From positions 1,302,001-1,366,000 of the forward strand of contig NZ_CP107575.1 in NCBI RefSeq assembly GCF_025854375.1: 64,000 nucleotides of DNA, given 5' to 3'. Both the position numbers and the translations under genes were made by a program. This document shows positions 46,538-54,833 of this stretch, piece after piece. This stretch comes from Glutamicibacter sp. JL.03c (GTDB lineage: Bacteria > Actinomycetota > Actinomycetes > Actinomycetales > Micrococcaceae). Position 1 is the stretch's first letter. Each line of letters starts with the position of its first letter. The notes below the pieces were generated by a model that was not told the origin of the DNA, did no database searches, and saw nothing but the letters and a program-made list of their open reading frames with translations.

Positions 46538-47524
46538 ATGAAATCTTATCTTCCGCGCGCTGCCCGCAATTATCTGGAGCAGCTCCGTCAAGCGCTGGAT
46601 TTCCTCTCCGAGCAGGAACGAAAGCAAGTCCTTGACCAAACGCGCGGAGAGATCCTTCGCCTGCCCGGTGGTGGACGCCGCAAGCGCGAGCTGTTCGGCA
46701 TGCTGGGGGAGCCAGCGACTCGCGCACGCAAATTTGCACGAACAGAACCCGAAGACCTGGAAGTCCGCAGCGGAAAGCACTTCCTGACGAGGATTCTTGC
46801 CTGGCCGATTTTTGCGCTAGCGCTGATGACGGTCATCATTGTTCTGTTCGCTCCGCCGCAGCAGGCGCTCATCGGCACAGAAAGCGTTGATCAGTACCTG
46901 TCATCGGGGAACGGCTGGCTGGCAGGACTTGAAGAAGCCATTGGCAGCCAGCTGATCTGGCTCGCCTTCATCCCTGTCGTCTTCAGCTTGCTGCCGCTAT
47001 GGCTCCACGGCGGGGCCGCAATGGTCCTACAGGTCCTCGGGGCGGTGGCGATGACCGCCGTGTGCCTCGGCGGCGGAATCCTCTCGCTGTACTTCATCCC
47101 GGTAACCCTTTTGCTGTGGGCGCAGGTTTTCACGCCACTGCTGATGATGCGCGGTTCGATGGCCCGGCCGGGTCCTGCCTGGCTGGCTACTGCCGCAGTC
47201 TTGCTGATAGTTGCCATAGCCATGGCCACCTACCAGGGGGTGTCCCATTTTGCTGGGGCAGCATGGGTGGTGCTGTCTCCTGCAGTGCTGCTGGCAGTCC
47301 TTGCAGCCTTGCTCCCGACGCGCTGGAGATCCGTGCATATCGCATTGGTGGTCGCGGGGCTGCTGGTCATGGCGGCCGGGTTCATCGCTGCGCTGCCGTC
47401 GAGCTTTAATGCGGTCCTGCTATGGCCATGGCTGGCTGGGGGACTGTCCTTTGCCGTCGGCCACTTGGCGGTGGCTGCGGGCATGTGGAATGAGCGGGCA
47501 AGGAAGCTTCTCGCGCTGTTTTAG
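46538..47524 (+). CDS. HAAS/DUF1700-like multi-pass membrane protein
   Basis: A 328-aa protein. Its N-terminal ~60 residues are helical and resemble the HAAS (DUF1700) domain: YLPRAARNYLEQLRQALDFLSEQERKQVLDQTRGEI. At least six transmembrane helices follow. Proteins of this kind often act with PadR-type regulators, but none is next to it. I prefer the ATG at 46538. A GTG at 46529 would add three residues. Confidence 0.7.
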   Translation: MKSYLPRAARNYLEQLRQALDFLSEQERKQVLDQTRGEILRLPGGGRRKRELFGMLGEPATRARKFARTEPEDLEVRSGKHFLTRILAWPIFALALMTVIIVLFAPPQQALIGTESVDQYLSSGNGWLAGLEEAIGSQLIWLAFIPVVFSLLPLWLHGGAAMVLQVLGAVAMTAVCLGGGILSLYFIPVTLLLWAQVFTPLLMMRGSMARPGPAWLATAAVLLIVAIAMATYQGVSHFAGAAWVVLSPAVLLAVLAALLPTRWRSVHIALVVAGLLVMAAGFIAALPSSFNAVLLWPWLAGGLSFAVGHLAVAAGMWNERARKLLALF

Positions 47525-47564
47525 CGAATTGATGCCAACAAAGCAGATTTACTCATCACTTCCG

Positions 47565-47570
47565 TATATT
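47565..47570 (+). promoter_or_regulatory. -10-like box upstream of the TetR gene
   Basis: TATATT followed by eight bases and the ATG at 47579, a near-leaderless arrangement. Confidence 0.45.
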
Positions 47571-47578
47571 CTCGTGGC

Positions 47579-48334
47579 ATGGCCGATAATAAGGAATCTT
47601 CCCCCGCGCCACCCGCGAAGCGCGGTCGCGGGCGTCCCCGCAAGGATTCAGAGTTTTTAAGTCTGAGCAAAGAACTGCTGGGACAAAAAGCATTGGACAT
47701 TGCAGGTGCCGAAGGCTATGGCGCCCTGACCATGCACCGGTTGGCCTTAGAATTCGGGGTGACTCCGCGTGCACTGTACAACTATGTGGCAGATCGCGAA
47801 GAAGTCATCAATCTTGCCATGCAGCAGTTCTTGGCCATTAGCCCGAATGTCGAATTCGACTGCGCTCACTGGAAAGACAGCGTGCGCGACGCCTACAGTG
47901 CTACGCGATCTGCCTACAGGGCTTTTCCTCGCGCTTCGCAGCTGAGCATGGATGAGAAAATCCATGTCGTGCCCGGTCCACGGCGCACCGAGCTGATGGA
48001 ACGGGTACTGAAGTTCTACGTCGAGATGGGGCTGACGCTGAAGCAGGCAGTGGGCATGGTTCGCGCGCTGGAACGCGATGTTCTGGGATTCGTGTTGCAT
48101 GTGGACTACTTCTACGACCGGCGGGTCCCGGGAGCCCCGGATTTTTTCAGCCATCCGGTGCCCAAAGAGTGGCTGGATTTCTATCCCGAGGTTCCGGCGC
48201 CCTACTCGCAACAGGCTCTGGGACTGCCAGAACAAACCAGCGACGAGCTATTCGACGAGGTCATCGAACTGCGCATACTCGCCCTTGAACGACTGCTGCA
48301 GATCAACGGCGAAAATTTGCTCACCCCACGTTGA
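47579..48334 (+). CDS. TetR family transcriptional regulator
   Basis: A 251-aa repressor with an N-terminal AT-hook-like RGRGRPRK, a helix-turn-helix (SKELLGQKALDIAGAEGYGALTMHRLALEFGVTPRALYNYVADREEVI) and a C-terminal TetR_C-type domain of ~150 residues that binds a ligand. It precedes a DHA2-type exporter by about 100 bases on the same strand, so that gene is the likely target. Confidence 0.88.
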   Translation: MADNKESSPAPPAKRGRGRPRKDSEFLSLSKELLGQKALDIAGAEGYGALTMHRLALEFGVTPRALYNYVADREEVINLAMQQFLAISPNVEFDCAHWKDSVRDAYSATRSAYRAFPRASQLSMDEKIHVVPGPRRTELMERVLKFYVEMGLTLKQAVGMVRALERDVLGFVLHVDYFYDRRVPGAPDFFSHPVPKEWLDFYPEVPAPYSQQALGLPEQTSDELFDEVIELRILALERLLQINGENLLTPR

Positions 48335-48431
48335 AAGTTCCTCGTCAGGGAATATTTTGTGCCTAGGCGGCGCTGAACAGTTCAGAACCGCCGCGCTCCT
48401 GCGGCCGAATACCGTGTGGAAAGTTGCCCCG

Positions 48432-49988
48432 ATGTCACCAAGCAAGACAGAAGCATCCCAAGAGCCCGGCGAGTTATCTGTTGGGGCCCGGTGGAGGCTT
48501 CTCGGAGTCTTGCTCGCAGCGATGTTCATGTCGCTTGTCTCGGTCAGCATCGTCAACGTGGTTCTGCCATCCATCGGGTCGACGCTGCAGGCCAGTGAAG
48601 CCGATATGCAATGGGTGCTGGCCGGCTACGCTTTGACTTTCGGCGTTGTGCTGGTTGCTGCTGGGCGTGCGGGCGACCTGCTAGGCCGCGGTGTCATGTT
48701 CGTGGCTGGCGTGGCCATCTTCACCGCGGCCAGCATCTTGGCCGGGCTGGCAGCGGACCCGATGCTTCTGAACATCGCGCGTTTCATCATGGGTATTGGC
48801 TCCGGCCTGCTCAATCCCCAGGTGATGGGCATGATTCAGCAGCACTTCCGCGGCGCGGCACGAGGCAGGGCTTACGGATTGCTCGGCACCGTGGTCGGAT
48901 TCTCGGTCGCTGTCGGACCGGTTCTGGGCGGATTGCTGATCAACTGGCTCGGCGCCGATGCCGGCTGGCGGTCGACCTTCCTGATCAACGTGCCCGTGGG
49001 GATCCTGGCCATCGTCTTGGCGTTGCTTTGGCTTCCAAAACCGCTATTCACCAAGCCCTCGGGCAAGCTTGACCTGGACCCGGTGGGCGGAATCGTACTG
49101 GCCCTGAGCATTTTCGCCTTGCTGCTGCCCTTCGTCCAAGGCCGGGAAAACCCGGCGCTCTGGTGGCTTCTGGCCGCGGCGGTCGTCCTGCTGGCCGTAT
49201 GGGTCCTGTGGGAGAAGAAGTACAAGGATCGCGGCCGCGAGCCGATGGTCGAGCTGGCGCTGTTCAAGATCCGCAGCTTCACCAACGGCACCCTGATCGC
49301 GGGACTGTACTTCATGGGCGTATCCAGCGTCTGGGTGCTGGTGGCCGTCTACGTCCAGGCATCCCAGGGGTTCACTGCCCTCGAAGCCGGACTGATCTGC
49401 CTTCCGGCGGCTCTGTTGTCGGCCTTCAGCTCGCATATCGCTGGGCGCTATGCCACGACCTTGGGCCGCAAGCTCGTCATCGGCGGCACGCTCAGTGCGC
49501 TGTTCGGCTTGTTGGCCACCATCGCCGTGGTGTTCTTCGAAGATCGCCTTGGCCTGAACGTGTGGTGGATGCTCTTGTCCCTGGCCTTTATCGGCATCGC
49601 GCAGGGGTTCATCATTTCCCCGAACCAGGCGCTGACGCTGATGGAAGTGCCTGTGGCTAACTCGGGCAGCGCTGGGGGACTGATGCAGACCTCGCAGCGT
49701 GTTGGCACGGCCGTTGGCATCGCGGTGATTACCGCCGTATTCTACGGACTGAATCACATTGCCGGGTACTCGGTGGCGATGGAGCTTTCGTTCGTGGCAA
49801 TTTCCCTGCTAGTCGTGGCGACCTTGCTGGTGGCGGTCGCCGACATGCGCCACGGCCACGGGAAGCCGGCGGTATCCACCCGCGAAGAGTATGTCCCCGT
49901 GACCACGGGCGTACAGCATACGGCGAACGGCGCCAACGATGTCGCTGGTCCCAAGGAACCAAGCCAACCAGTGGACTCCCAGCCCTGA
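48432..49988 (+). CDS. DHA2 family MFS multidrug exporter
   Basis: A 518-aa transporter with 14 predicted transmembrane helices, as in EmrB/QacA. Motifs: LVSVSIVNVVLPSIGSTL in helix 1, MQWVLAGYALTFGVVLVAAGRAGDLLGRG (motif D1 and A), and GPVLGGLLINWLGADAGWRSTFLINVPVG (motif C and onward). I use the ATG at 48432; a GTG at 48414 would add six residues, and neither has a good SD. Control by the preceding TetR protein is likely. It ends with a Pro-rich tail. Confidence 0.85.
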   Translation: MSPSKTEASQEPGELSVGARWRLLGVLLAAMFMSLVSVSIVNVVLPSIGSTLQASEADMQWVLAGYALTFGVVLVAAGRAGDLLGRGVMFVAGVAIFTAASILAGLAADPMLLNIARFIMGIGSGLLNPQVMGMIQQHFRGAARGRAYGLLGTVVGFSVAVGPVLGGLLINWLGADAGWRSTFLINVPVGILAIVLALLWLPKPLFTKPSGKLDLDPVGGIVLALSIFALLLPFVQGRENPALWWLLAAAVVLLAVWVLWEKKYKDRGREPMVELALFKIRSFTNGTLIAGLYFMGVSSVWVLVAVYVQASQGFTALEAGLICLPAALLSAFSSHIAGRYATTLGRKLVIGGTLSALFGLLATIAVVFFEDRLGLNVWWMLLSLAFIGIAQGFIISPNQALTLMEVPVANSGSAGGLMQTSQRVGTAVGIAVITAVFYGLNHIAGYSVAMELSFVAISLLVVATLLVAVADMRHGHGKPAVSTREEYVPVTTGVQHTANGANDVAGPKEPSQPVDSQP

Positions 49989-50024
49989 TACGCTGCAATA
50001 CCACCTTCAAAACGAGGAGCAACG

Positions 50025-50327
50025 GTGAAAGCTGGACAGCTGCTTGGCCTCTGGGGCAGCAAGGACCATGGACAACCTTGGCTTGAGCTTCTCCACGACG
50101 GTCGCGTTCTCGGACACGATGGCTGCAATCGGCTCTTCGGGCAATGGGTCGAAGCCGCGGACGTGGAATTCAGAGCCCTTGGCAGCACGCGCATGTTCTG
50201 CGAGGGCATAGACGACTGGCTATCGCGAGCCGCGATCGGAAAGCTGCACGATGATGGCTCGATGGCCATCTTCGATCGTGAAGAAAAAGAGCTAGGAATC
50301 CTCGCCAAGGAAGGCAAGAATTCCTAG
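50025..50327 (+). CDS. META domain (HslJ-like) small protein
   Basis: A 100-aa protein with the META core: GHDGCNRLFGQW, then GSTRMFCEGIDDWLSRA, with two cysteines at conserved positions. No signal peptide. GTG start at 50025 has GAGGAG upstream. Heat-shock protein HslJ is a distant relative; the function here is unknown. Confidence 0.8.
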   Translation: MKAGQLLGLWGSKDHGQPWLELLHDGRVLGHDGCNRLFGQWVEAADVEFRALGSTRMFCEGIDDWLSRAAIGKLHDDGSMAIFDREEKELGILAKEGKNS

Positions 50328-50352
50328 CTGCTGATGGATCACGGGTTGGCTG

Positions 50353-51453
50353 TCAGGAGCTGACGCGGTAGCCGGACACCATCGGGCAGTCGAAGGGATC
50401 CCGTGCCGAGAGTCCGACCTTGTTCAGATAGGTGATCACCTGGGCGTAGGATTCCCGGATGCCCGCTACGGTGTAGGGGATCTGGTGCTCATCGCAGTAT
50501 TGGCGCACGATGCCCGACACAGCGGCCAGGTTTGCCCGGGGCATCGATGGGAACAAGTGGTGTTCAACCTGGTAGTTCAGGCCGCCGAAGACGTGGGAGA
50601 GCACCCGGTTTCCCCATGATGAGCGAGCCATGATGTTGCGGCTAGTGAGCACTTGGCGGGAGAAGAAGTCGATGCGTGCGTCCCCGGGAACCATGGGCAT
50701 TCCCTTGTGATTCGGGGCGAAGGAGGCTCCCATGTATATTCCGAAAACCGCAAGCTGCACTCCGATGAATGCAAAGGCCAAGCCCACTGGCAAGAACGTG
50801 AAGATCAGTGCGAAATACAGGCCAACGCGCAACGCAATGGCCGCAATTTCGCGCTTGCGGCGCTTGGTGCGTTCCTCGGTGAACAGGTAGCGGATCGACT
50901 GGAAGTGGAGGTTCACGCCTTCCAAAGTCAACAGCGGGAAGAAGAGGTAGCCCTGGCGTTGCGTGATCCATTTAAGTAGGCCGCGCTGGCGCTGGGCATC
51001 AACCGGCTGGAACGAGATCGTGTCCCACTCGATATCCGGGTCCTTGCCGATGGTATTCGGAGTGGCGTGGTGCTTGTTGTGCTTGTTCATCCACCACTGG
51101 TAACTGATGCCCACGACCACGTTGGCCAGGAACCGGCCCAGCTTGTCGTTGGTTTTGCCCGAAGACAGGATCTGCCGGTGCGCCGCCTCATGGGCCAGGA
51201 AAGCGAACTGGGTGAGCAAAATGCCCACTGCCGCTGCGATCAACAACTGGAACCAGCTGTGGCCGAGCAGGATGGAGCCGGCAATGGCCGAACCCATGAG
51301 GAGCGTCAGAACCGTGCCAAGACCCAAATAATGGCCGCGCCGGCGACCGGATAAACCTGCATCATGAACGAGTTTCTTGACGTGGAAGAAGCTTTTGGGA
51401 TCTCCGGGCCTGATCGAGGGTGCGGGGGATGGAAGTACGGAACTGCTACTCAA
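50353..51453 (-). CDS. Membrane fatty acid desaturase
   Basis: Introduces double bonds into acyl lipids or acyl-CoA. The 366-aa membrane protein has three histidine boxes: HEAAH (residues 88-92), HNKHH (125-129) and QVEHH (295-299, with the Gln of front-end/DesA3-type desaturases). Four hydrophobic helices flank the boxes. It starts with TTG at 51453, supported by AAGGAT. No reductase gene is adjacent. It is probably used for membrane fluidity at low temperature. Confidence 0.93.
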   Translation of the reverse strand: MSSSSVLPSPAPSIRPGDPKSFFHVKKLVHDAGLSGRRRGHYLGLGTVLTLLMGSAIAGSILLGHSWFQLLIAAAVGILLTQFAFLAHEAAHRQILSSGKTNDKLGRFLANVVVGISYQWWMNKHNKHHATPNTIGKDPDIEWDTISFQPVDAQRQRGLLKWITQRQGYLFFPLLTLEGVNLHFQSIRYLFTEERTKRRKREIAAIALRVGLYFALIFTFLPVGLAFAFIGVQLAVFGIYMGASFAPNHKGMPMVPGDARIDFFSRQVLTSRNIMARSSWGNRVLSHVFGGLNYQVEHHLFPSMPRANLAAVSGIVRQYCDEHQIPYTVAGIRESYAQVITYLNKVGLSARDPFDCPMVSGYRVSS

Positions 51454-51581
51454 GTCGAATCCTTGGCTGTTGTAGCGGGCGACATTTCAGTCGAAAGAAC
51501 TGAAAGTCTCGGCTCCTCTGCTTCCAAGCCTACGGCGGGCAACTGTGAACTAGCCCTAAAAGACCACAGATTCTGTAATTG

Positions 51582-53222
51582 TTAATACTGGACGGCGAGC
51601 TTTCCATCCGCAATTTCCCAGCGGGCCGTCAGCCGGACATTCTCAAGCAATCGCCGATCGTGGGTCACCAGCAGAAGGGCACCTTCATAGGCTTCGAGCG
51701 CTTCCTCCAGCTGCTCGATGGCAGGGACATCCAAATGGTTGGTCGGCTCATCGAGAACCAGCAGGTTCACCCCACGGGCCTGGAGCAACGCCATGGACGC
51801 GCGAGTGCGCTCGCCGGGAGACAAGGAAGCAACCAGGGAACTGGACTGGTCCGCTTTGAGCCCGAACTTCGCCAGGAGCGTCCGAACTTCGGCCGAAGAA
51901 TATTCAGGGACGGCCAGCTCAAAGGCGTGGCCCAGGGGCAAATCGCCGGGAAGCTGGCTGCGGGCCTGATCGATTTCTCCGACGCTGACTGAAGTTCCTC
52001 GTGACGCGGTACCTTGGTCGGGGGCTTGCTTGCCGAGCAGGAGATTGAGCAGCGTGGACTTGCCGGCACCGTTCGGGCCGGTGATGCCGATGCGATCTGC
52101 GGCGTTCACCTGGGCCGAGACCGGGCCGAAGGTGAACCCGCCTTGGGCGAGCTGTGCTTCGTTCAGGGTGCACATCACCGATGAGCCCCGTGGCGCGGCC
52201 GCGATGGAAAACTGCAGGGCCCATTCCTTGCGCGGTTCGGCGACTTCTTCCAAGCGGGCGATGCGCGATTCCATCTGGCGGACCTTGGCGGCCTGCTTTT
52301 CCGAGGATTCGCTGTTGGCGCGACGGCGGATCTTGTCATTATCCGGCGCTTTGCGCATGGCGTTGCGCACGCCTTGGGATGACCACTCACGCTGGGTTCG
52401 AGCGCGGGCAACGAGGTCCGCTTTCTGATTTTCAAACTGTTCATAGGCGTCCCGGGCATGGGCGCGGTTGATGGCGCGCTCGGCCAGGTAGGAGTCGTAC
52501 CCGCCTTCGTAGACGGCAACCTTGTTCTGCGCCAGATCCAATTCGATGATCCCGGTGGTGCAGCGTGCCAAGAATTCGCGGTCGTGCGAAACCAGGATGA
52601 CCGGTGCGCGCAGTGCGTTGATGAACTCTTCGAGCAGCTCTAGTCCGGCCAAGTCAAGATCATTGGTTGGCTCATCCAGCAGGACGATGTCGAAGCGGGA
52701 GAGCAGCAAGGCGGCTAATGCGACCCGCGCGACCTGCCCTCCGGAGAGGGCAGGCATTTCCGTGTCAACCGGCAGGGTGAAGCCCAGCTTCGCGAGGACC
52801 TCGGGGATCCGGTCCTCCAGGTCCGTCGCTCCCGAAGCCATCCAGTGGTCAAATGCCGTCGCATAGGCGTCATCGGCGCCCGGCTTGCCGCTGCCCAGTT
52901 CCTGGGCGGTTTCTTCCATGCGCGCTGTGGCCTGCGCGCAGCCGGTGCGTCGGGCCAGGTAGGCTGCGATCGTTTCGCCCGGGATGCGTTCATGTTCCTG
53001 CGGCAGCCAACCGATGAACGCTGAATCAGGGGCTGTGCTCACGGTGCCCGACTGGGCGCTGGCCGCCTTGGCCAGCAAGGAGAGCAACGTGGATTTTCCT
53101 GCGCCGTTGGCTCCCACCACGCCATAGACATCCGCAGTGGTTGCGGTGAAGTTCAAATTGGAGAACAGGGTTCGGTGGGCGTGGCCACCAGCGAGGTCTT
53201 TGGCCACGAGCGTTGCAGTCAT
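51582..53222 (-). CDS. ABC-F family ATPase
   Basis: A 546-aa soluble protein with two nucleotide-binding domains and no membrane part. NBD1: Walker A GANGAGKST, signature LSGGQVARVALA, Walker B LLDEPTNDLD. NBD2: GPNGAGKST, LSPGERTRASMALL, LLVLDEPTNHLD. ABC-F proteins bind the ribosomal E site; some protect against antibiotics, others tune translation. I start at 53222, where NBD1 begins and AGTCTA (TAGACT on the minus strand) sits seven bases upstream; an in-frame upstream extension is over a hairpin. Confidence 0.9.
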   Translation of the reverse strand: MTATLVAKDLAGGHAHRTLFSNLNFTATTADVYGVVGANGAGKSTLLSLLAKAASAQSGTVSTAPDSAFIGWLPQEHERIPGETIAAYLARRTGCAQATARMEETAQELGSGKPGADDAYATAFDHWMASGATDLEDRIPEVLAKLGFTLPVDTEMPALSGGQVARVALAALLLSRFDIVLLDEPTNDLDLAGLELLEEFINALRAPVILVSHDREFLARCTTGIIELDLAQNKVAVYEGGYDSYLAERAINRAHARDAYEQFENQKADLVARARTQREWSSQGVRNAMRKAPDNDKIRRRANSESSEKQAAKVRQMESRIARLEEVAEPRKEWALQFSIAAAPRGSSVMCTLNEAQLAQGGFTFGPVSAQVNAADRIGITGPNGAGKSTLLNLLLGKQAPDQGTASRGTSVSVGEIDQARSQLPGDLPLGHAFELAVPEYSSAEVRTLLAKFGLKADQSSSLVASLSPGERTRASMALLQARGVNLLVLDEPTNHLDVPAIEQLEEALEAYEGALLLVTHDRRLLENVRLTARWEIADGKLAVQY

Positions 53223-53229
53223 GGTGTTA

Positions 53230-53235
53230 AGTCTA
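53230..53235 (-). promoter_or_regulatory. -10-like box, probable leaderless start of the ABC-F gene
   Basis: Minus-strand TAGACT followed by exactly seven bases and the ATG at 53222. There is no Shine-Dalgarno. Confidence 0.5.
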
Positions 53236-53250
53236 GTGGGAGCTAGGGGG

Positions 53251-53278
53251 CAGAAACGCTGATGCAGAAACGCTGATG
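53251..53278. repeat. 14-bp direct repeat upstream of the ABC-F gene
   Basis: Two adjacent exact copies of CAGAAACGCTGATG (53251-53264 and 53265-53278). They sit between the ABC-F start and the hairpin at 53276-53309. Confidence 0.85.
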
Positions 53279-53309
53279 AGGTTCGAACCCCTCGAGGTTC
53301 GAACCTCAT
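53276..53309 (-). terminator. Hairpin between the carboxyltransferase and ABC-F genes
   Basis: 14-bp perfect stem with arms ATGAGGTTCGAACC and its complement, loop of six. No U-tract follows. It could end the carboxyltransferase mRNA or act as an attenuator for ABC-F. The stem contains a TTCGAA core like a tRNA T-loop, but no other tRNA part is present. Confidence 0.5.
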
Positions 53310-53324
53310 GAACTTTATGAGACC

Positions 53325-54833
53325 TTAATCGGAGGTCTCGCCCAGGCTCTGGAACTTGAGCTGCCGCCGTGCAAGGCGGTGCGCATCAGGAATCGCGCGA
53401 GCCAAGGAGATCTCCGCCGCGATGGCGGCCCCGAGTTCCTGGCAGAACTCGCGAGGACGGCTGGCCGCGTCAATCTGTTCCTCCACCACATGGTCAACAA
53501 GGCCGAAACTGCAAAGATCCGGCACCCCGATTTTTTGCTGCCGGGCCATCTGCGCGGCATGCTCCGTGGTGCGGTGGATGATCGCACTGGCTCCTTCAGG
53601 CGGCAGCGGCGAGAGCCAGGAGTTTTCCGCCGCGAGCGTTCGATCCGCCGGCAGCAATGCAAGTGCCGCGCCGCCGGTGCCTTGGCCCAGCAAGACAGAA
53701 ACCGAAGGGGAGCGCAGCCCGATCAATTCACTGAGCGAGCGCGCGATTTCCCCGGCCAGCCCGCCTTCCTCGGACTGCACCGAGAGTTCGGCGCCGGTGG
53801 TGTCGATGATGGTGACCAGCGGAAGCTTGAGCTCTTGGGCCAGCTGCATCCCGCGACGCGCTTCGCGCAAGGATGCAGGACCCAGGCTGGCGGTCTCCGG
53901 GTGGCGCGGACGCTGCTGGCCGAGCACTACGCACGGCTGATCGCCGAAGCGGGCCAAGGCCAGCATCAGCCCGGGGTCCTTTTCGCCCTGTCCGGTGCCG
54001 TTCAGGGGCAACGCCTCGTCGGCCGAGGCCAGCAGCATGCGGGTATCGGGACGGCGGGGATTGCGGCTCAGTTGCACCGATTCCCAGACATCTTTGGCCT
54101 CGCGCACCAGGGGGCGGCCTGCCGGGGCCGGGAAGCCGCCGCTGGTGGAGACCGGTTGCAAGATCGACAGGGCGCGGTTGACCAGGTTCGGCAATTCCTG
54201 CGGCGGGACCACGGCATCGATCAAGCCCTTGCGGAAGAGGTTCTCGGAAATCTGCACCCCGTCCGGGAACTTCTGGTCGTAGAGCGCTTCATAGACCCTC
54301 GGACCCAGGAACCCGAGCAAGGCGCCTGGCTCGGCCACCGTGATATGCCCAAGCGATCCCCAGGAAGCCATGACCCCGCCGGTGGTTGGGTGGCGCAGGT
54401 ACACCAGGTAGGGAAGCCCGGATTCCTTGTGGCGGCGAACCGCATCGGTGATGGAAACCATGCCAAGGAATGCGAGGGTGCCCTCTTGCATTCGGGTTCC
54501 ACCGGAGGCCGGGCCTGCCAGCAGTGGCAGCTTTTCGGCGGTAGCCCGCTGGATGGCCGCCACAATGCGATGCGCCGCAGCCTGGCCAATGGAACCGGCC
54601 AGGAAATTGAACTCGGAGACGATGACTGCGACCTCGCGCCCGCGGATCCTGCCCTGGCCGGTGATCACCGCTTCATCGGTGCCGCTCTTGGCGGCAGCGG
54701 CTTCAAGGTCCGCCGCGTATTCGGCGCTGAGCTTCGGCTGGTGCGGCGGCTGATCCCAGGATTCAAAGGACCCTTCGTCGAGGACGATGTCCAGCAGGGT
54801 CGCGGCATCAATGCGCAGGGTTCTCGTGCTCAT
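53325..54833 (-). CDS. Acyl-CoA carboxyltransferase, AccD-AccA fusion
   Basis: A 502-aa protein that joins both halves of a carboxyltransferase. The first ~235 residues are AccD-like: SGGTRMQEGTLAFLG, LRHPTTGGVMASWGSLGH, EPGALLGFLGPRV, with no N-terminal zinc finger. Residues ~245-502 are AccA-like: VVLGQQRPRH, LPLVTIIDTTGAELSVQSEEGG, VLLGQGTGGAALALLPADR, SPEGAS-type loop as LPPEGASAII. No biotin carboxylase or BCCP gene is close. It overlaps the CoA-transferase by one base. It may carboxylate or decarboxylate a CoA ester. Confidence 0.88.
   Translation of the reverse strand: MSTRTLRIDAATLLDIVLDEGSFESWDQPPHQPKLSAEYAADLEAAAAKSGTDEAVITGQGRIRGREVAVIVSEFNFLAGSIGQAAAHRIVAAIQRATAEKLPLLAGPASGGTRMQEGTLAFLGMVSITDAVRRHKESGLPYLVYLRHPTTGGVMASWGSLGHITVAEPGALLGFLGPRVYEALYDQKFPDGVQISENLFRKGLIDAVVPPQELPNLVNRALSILQPVSTSGGFPAPAGRPLVREAKDVWESVQLSRNPRRPDTRMLLASADEALPLNGTGQGEKDPGLMLALARFGDQPCVVLGQQRPRHPETASLGPASLREARRGMQLAQELKLPLVTIIDTTGAELSVQSEEGGLAGEIARSLSELIGLRSPSVSVLLGQGTGGAALALLPADRTLAAENSWLSPLPPEGASAIIHRTTEHAAQMARQQKIGVPDLCSFGLVDHVVEEQIDAASRPREFCQELGAAIAAEISLARAIPDAHRLARRQLKFQSLGETSD

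Noticed and set aside
53276-53309. tRNA-like GGTTCGAACC segment
   Set aside because: The bases resemble a tRNA T-loop, but no acceptor stem, D-loop or anticodon arm can be built around it. It is better read as a hairpin.
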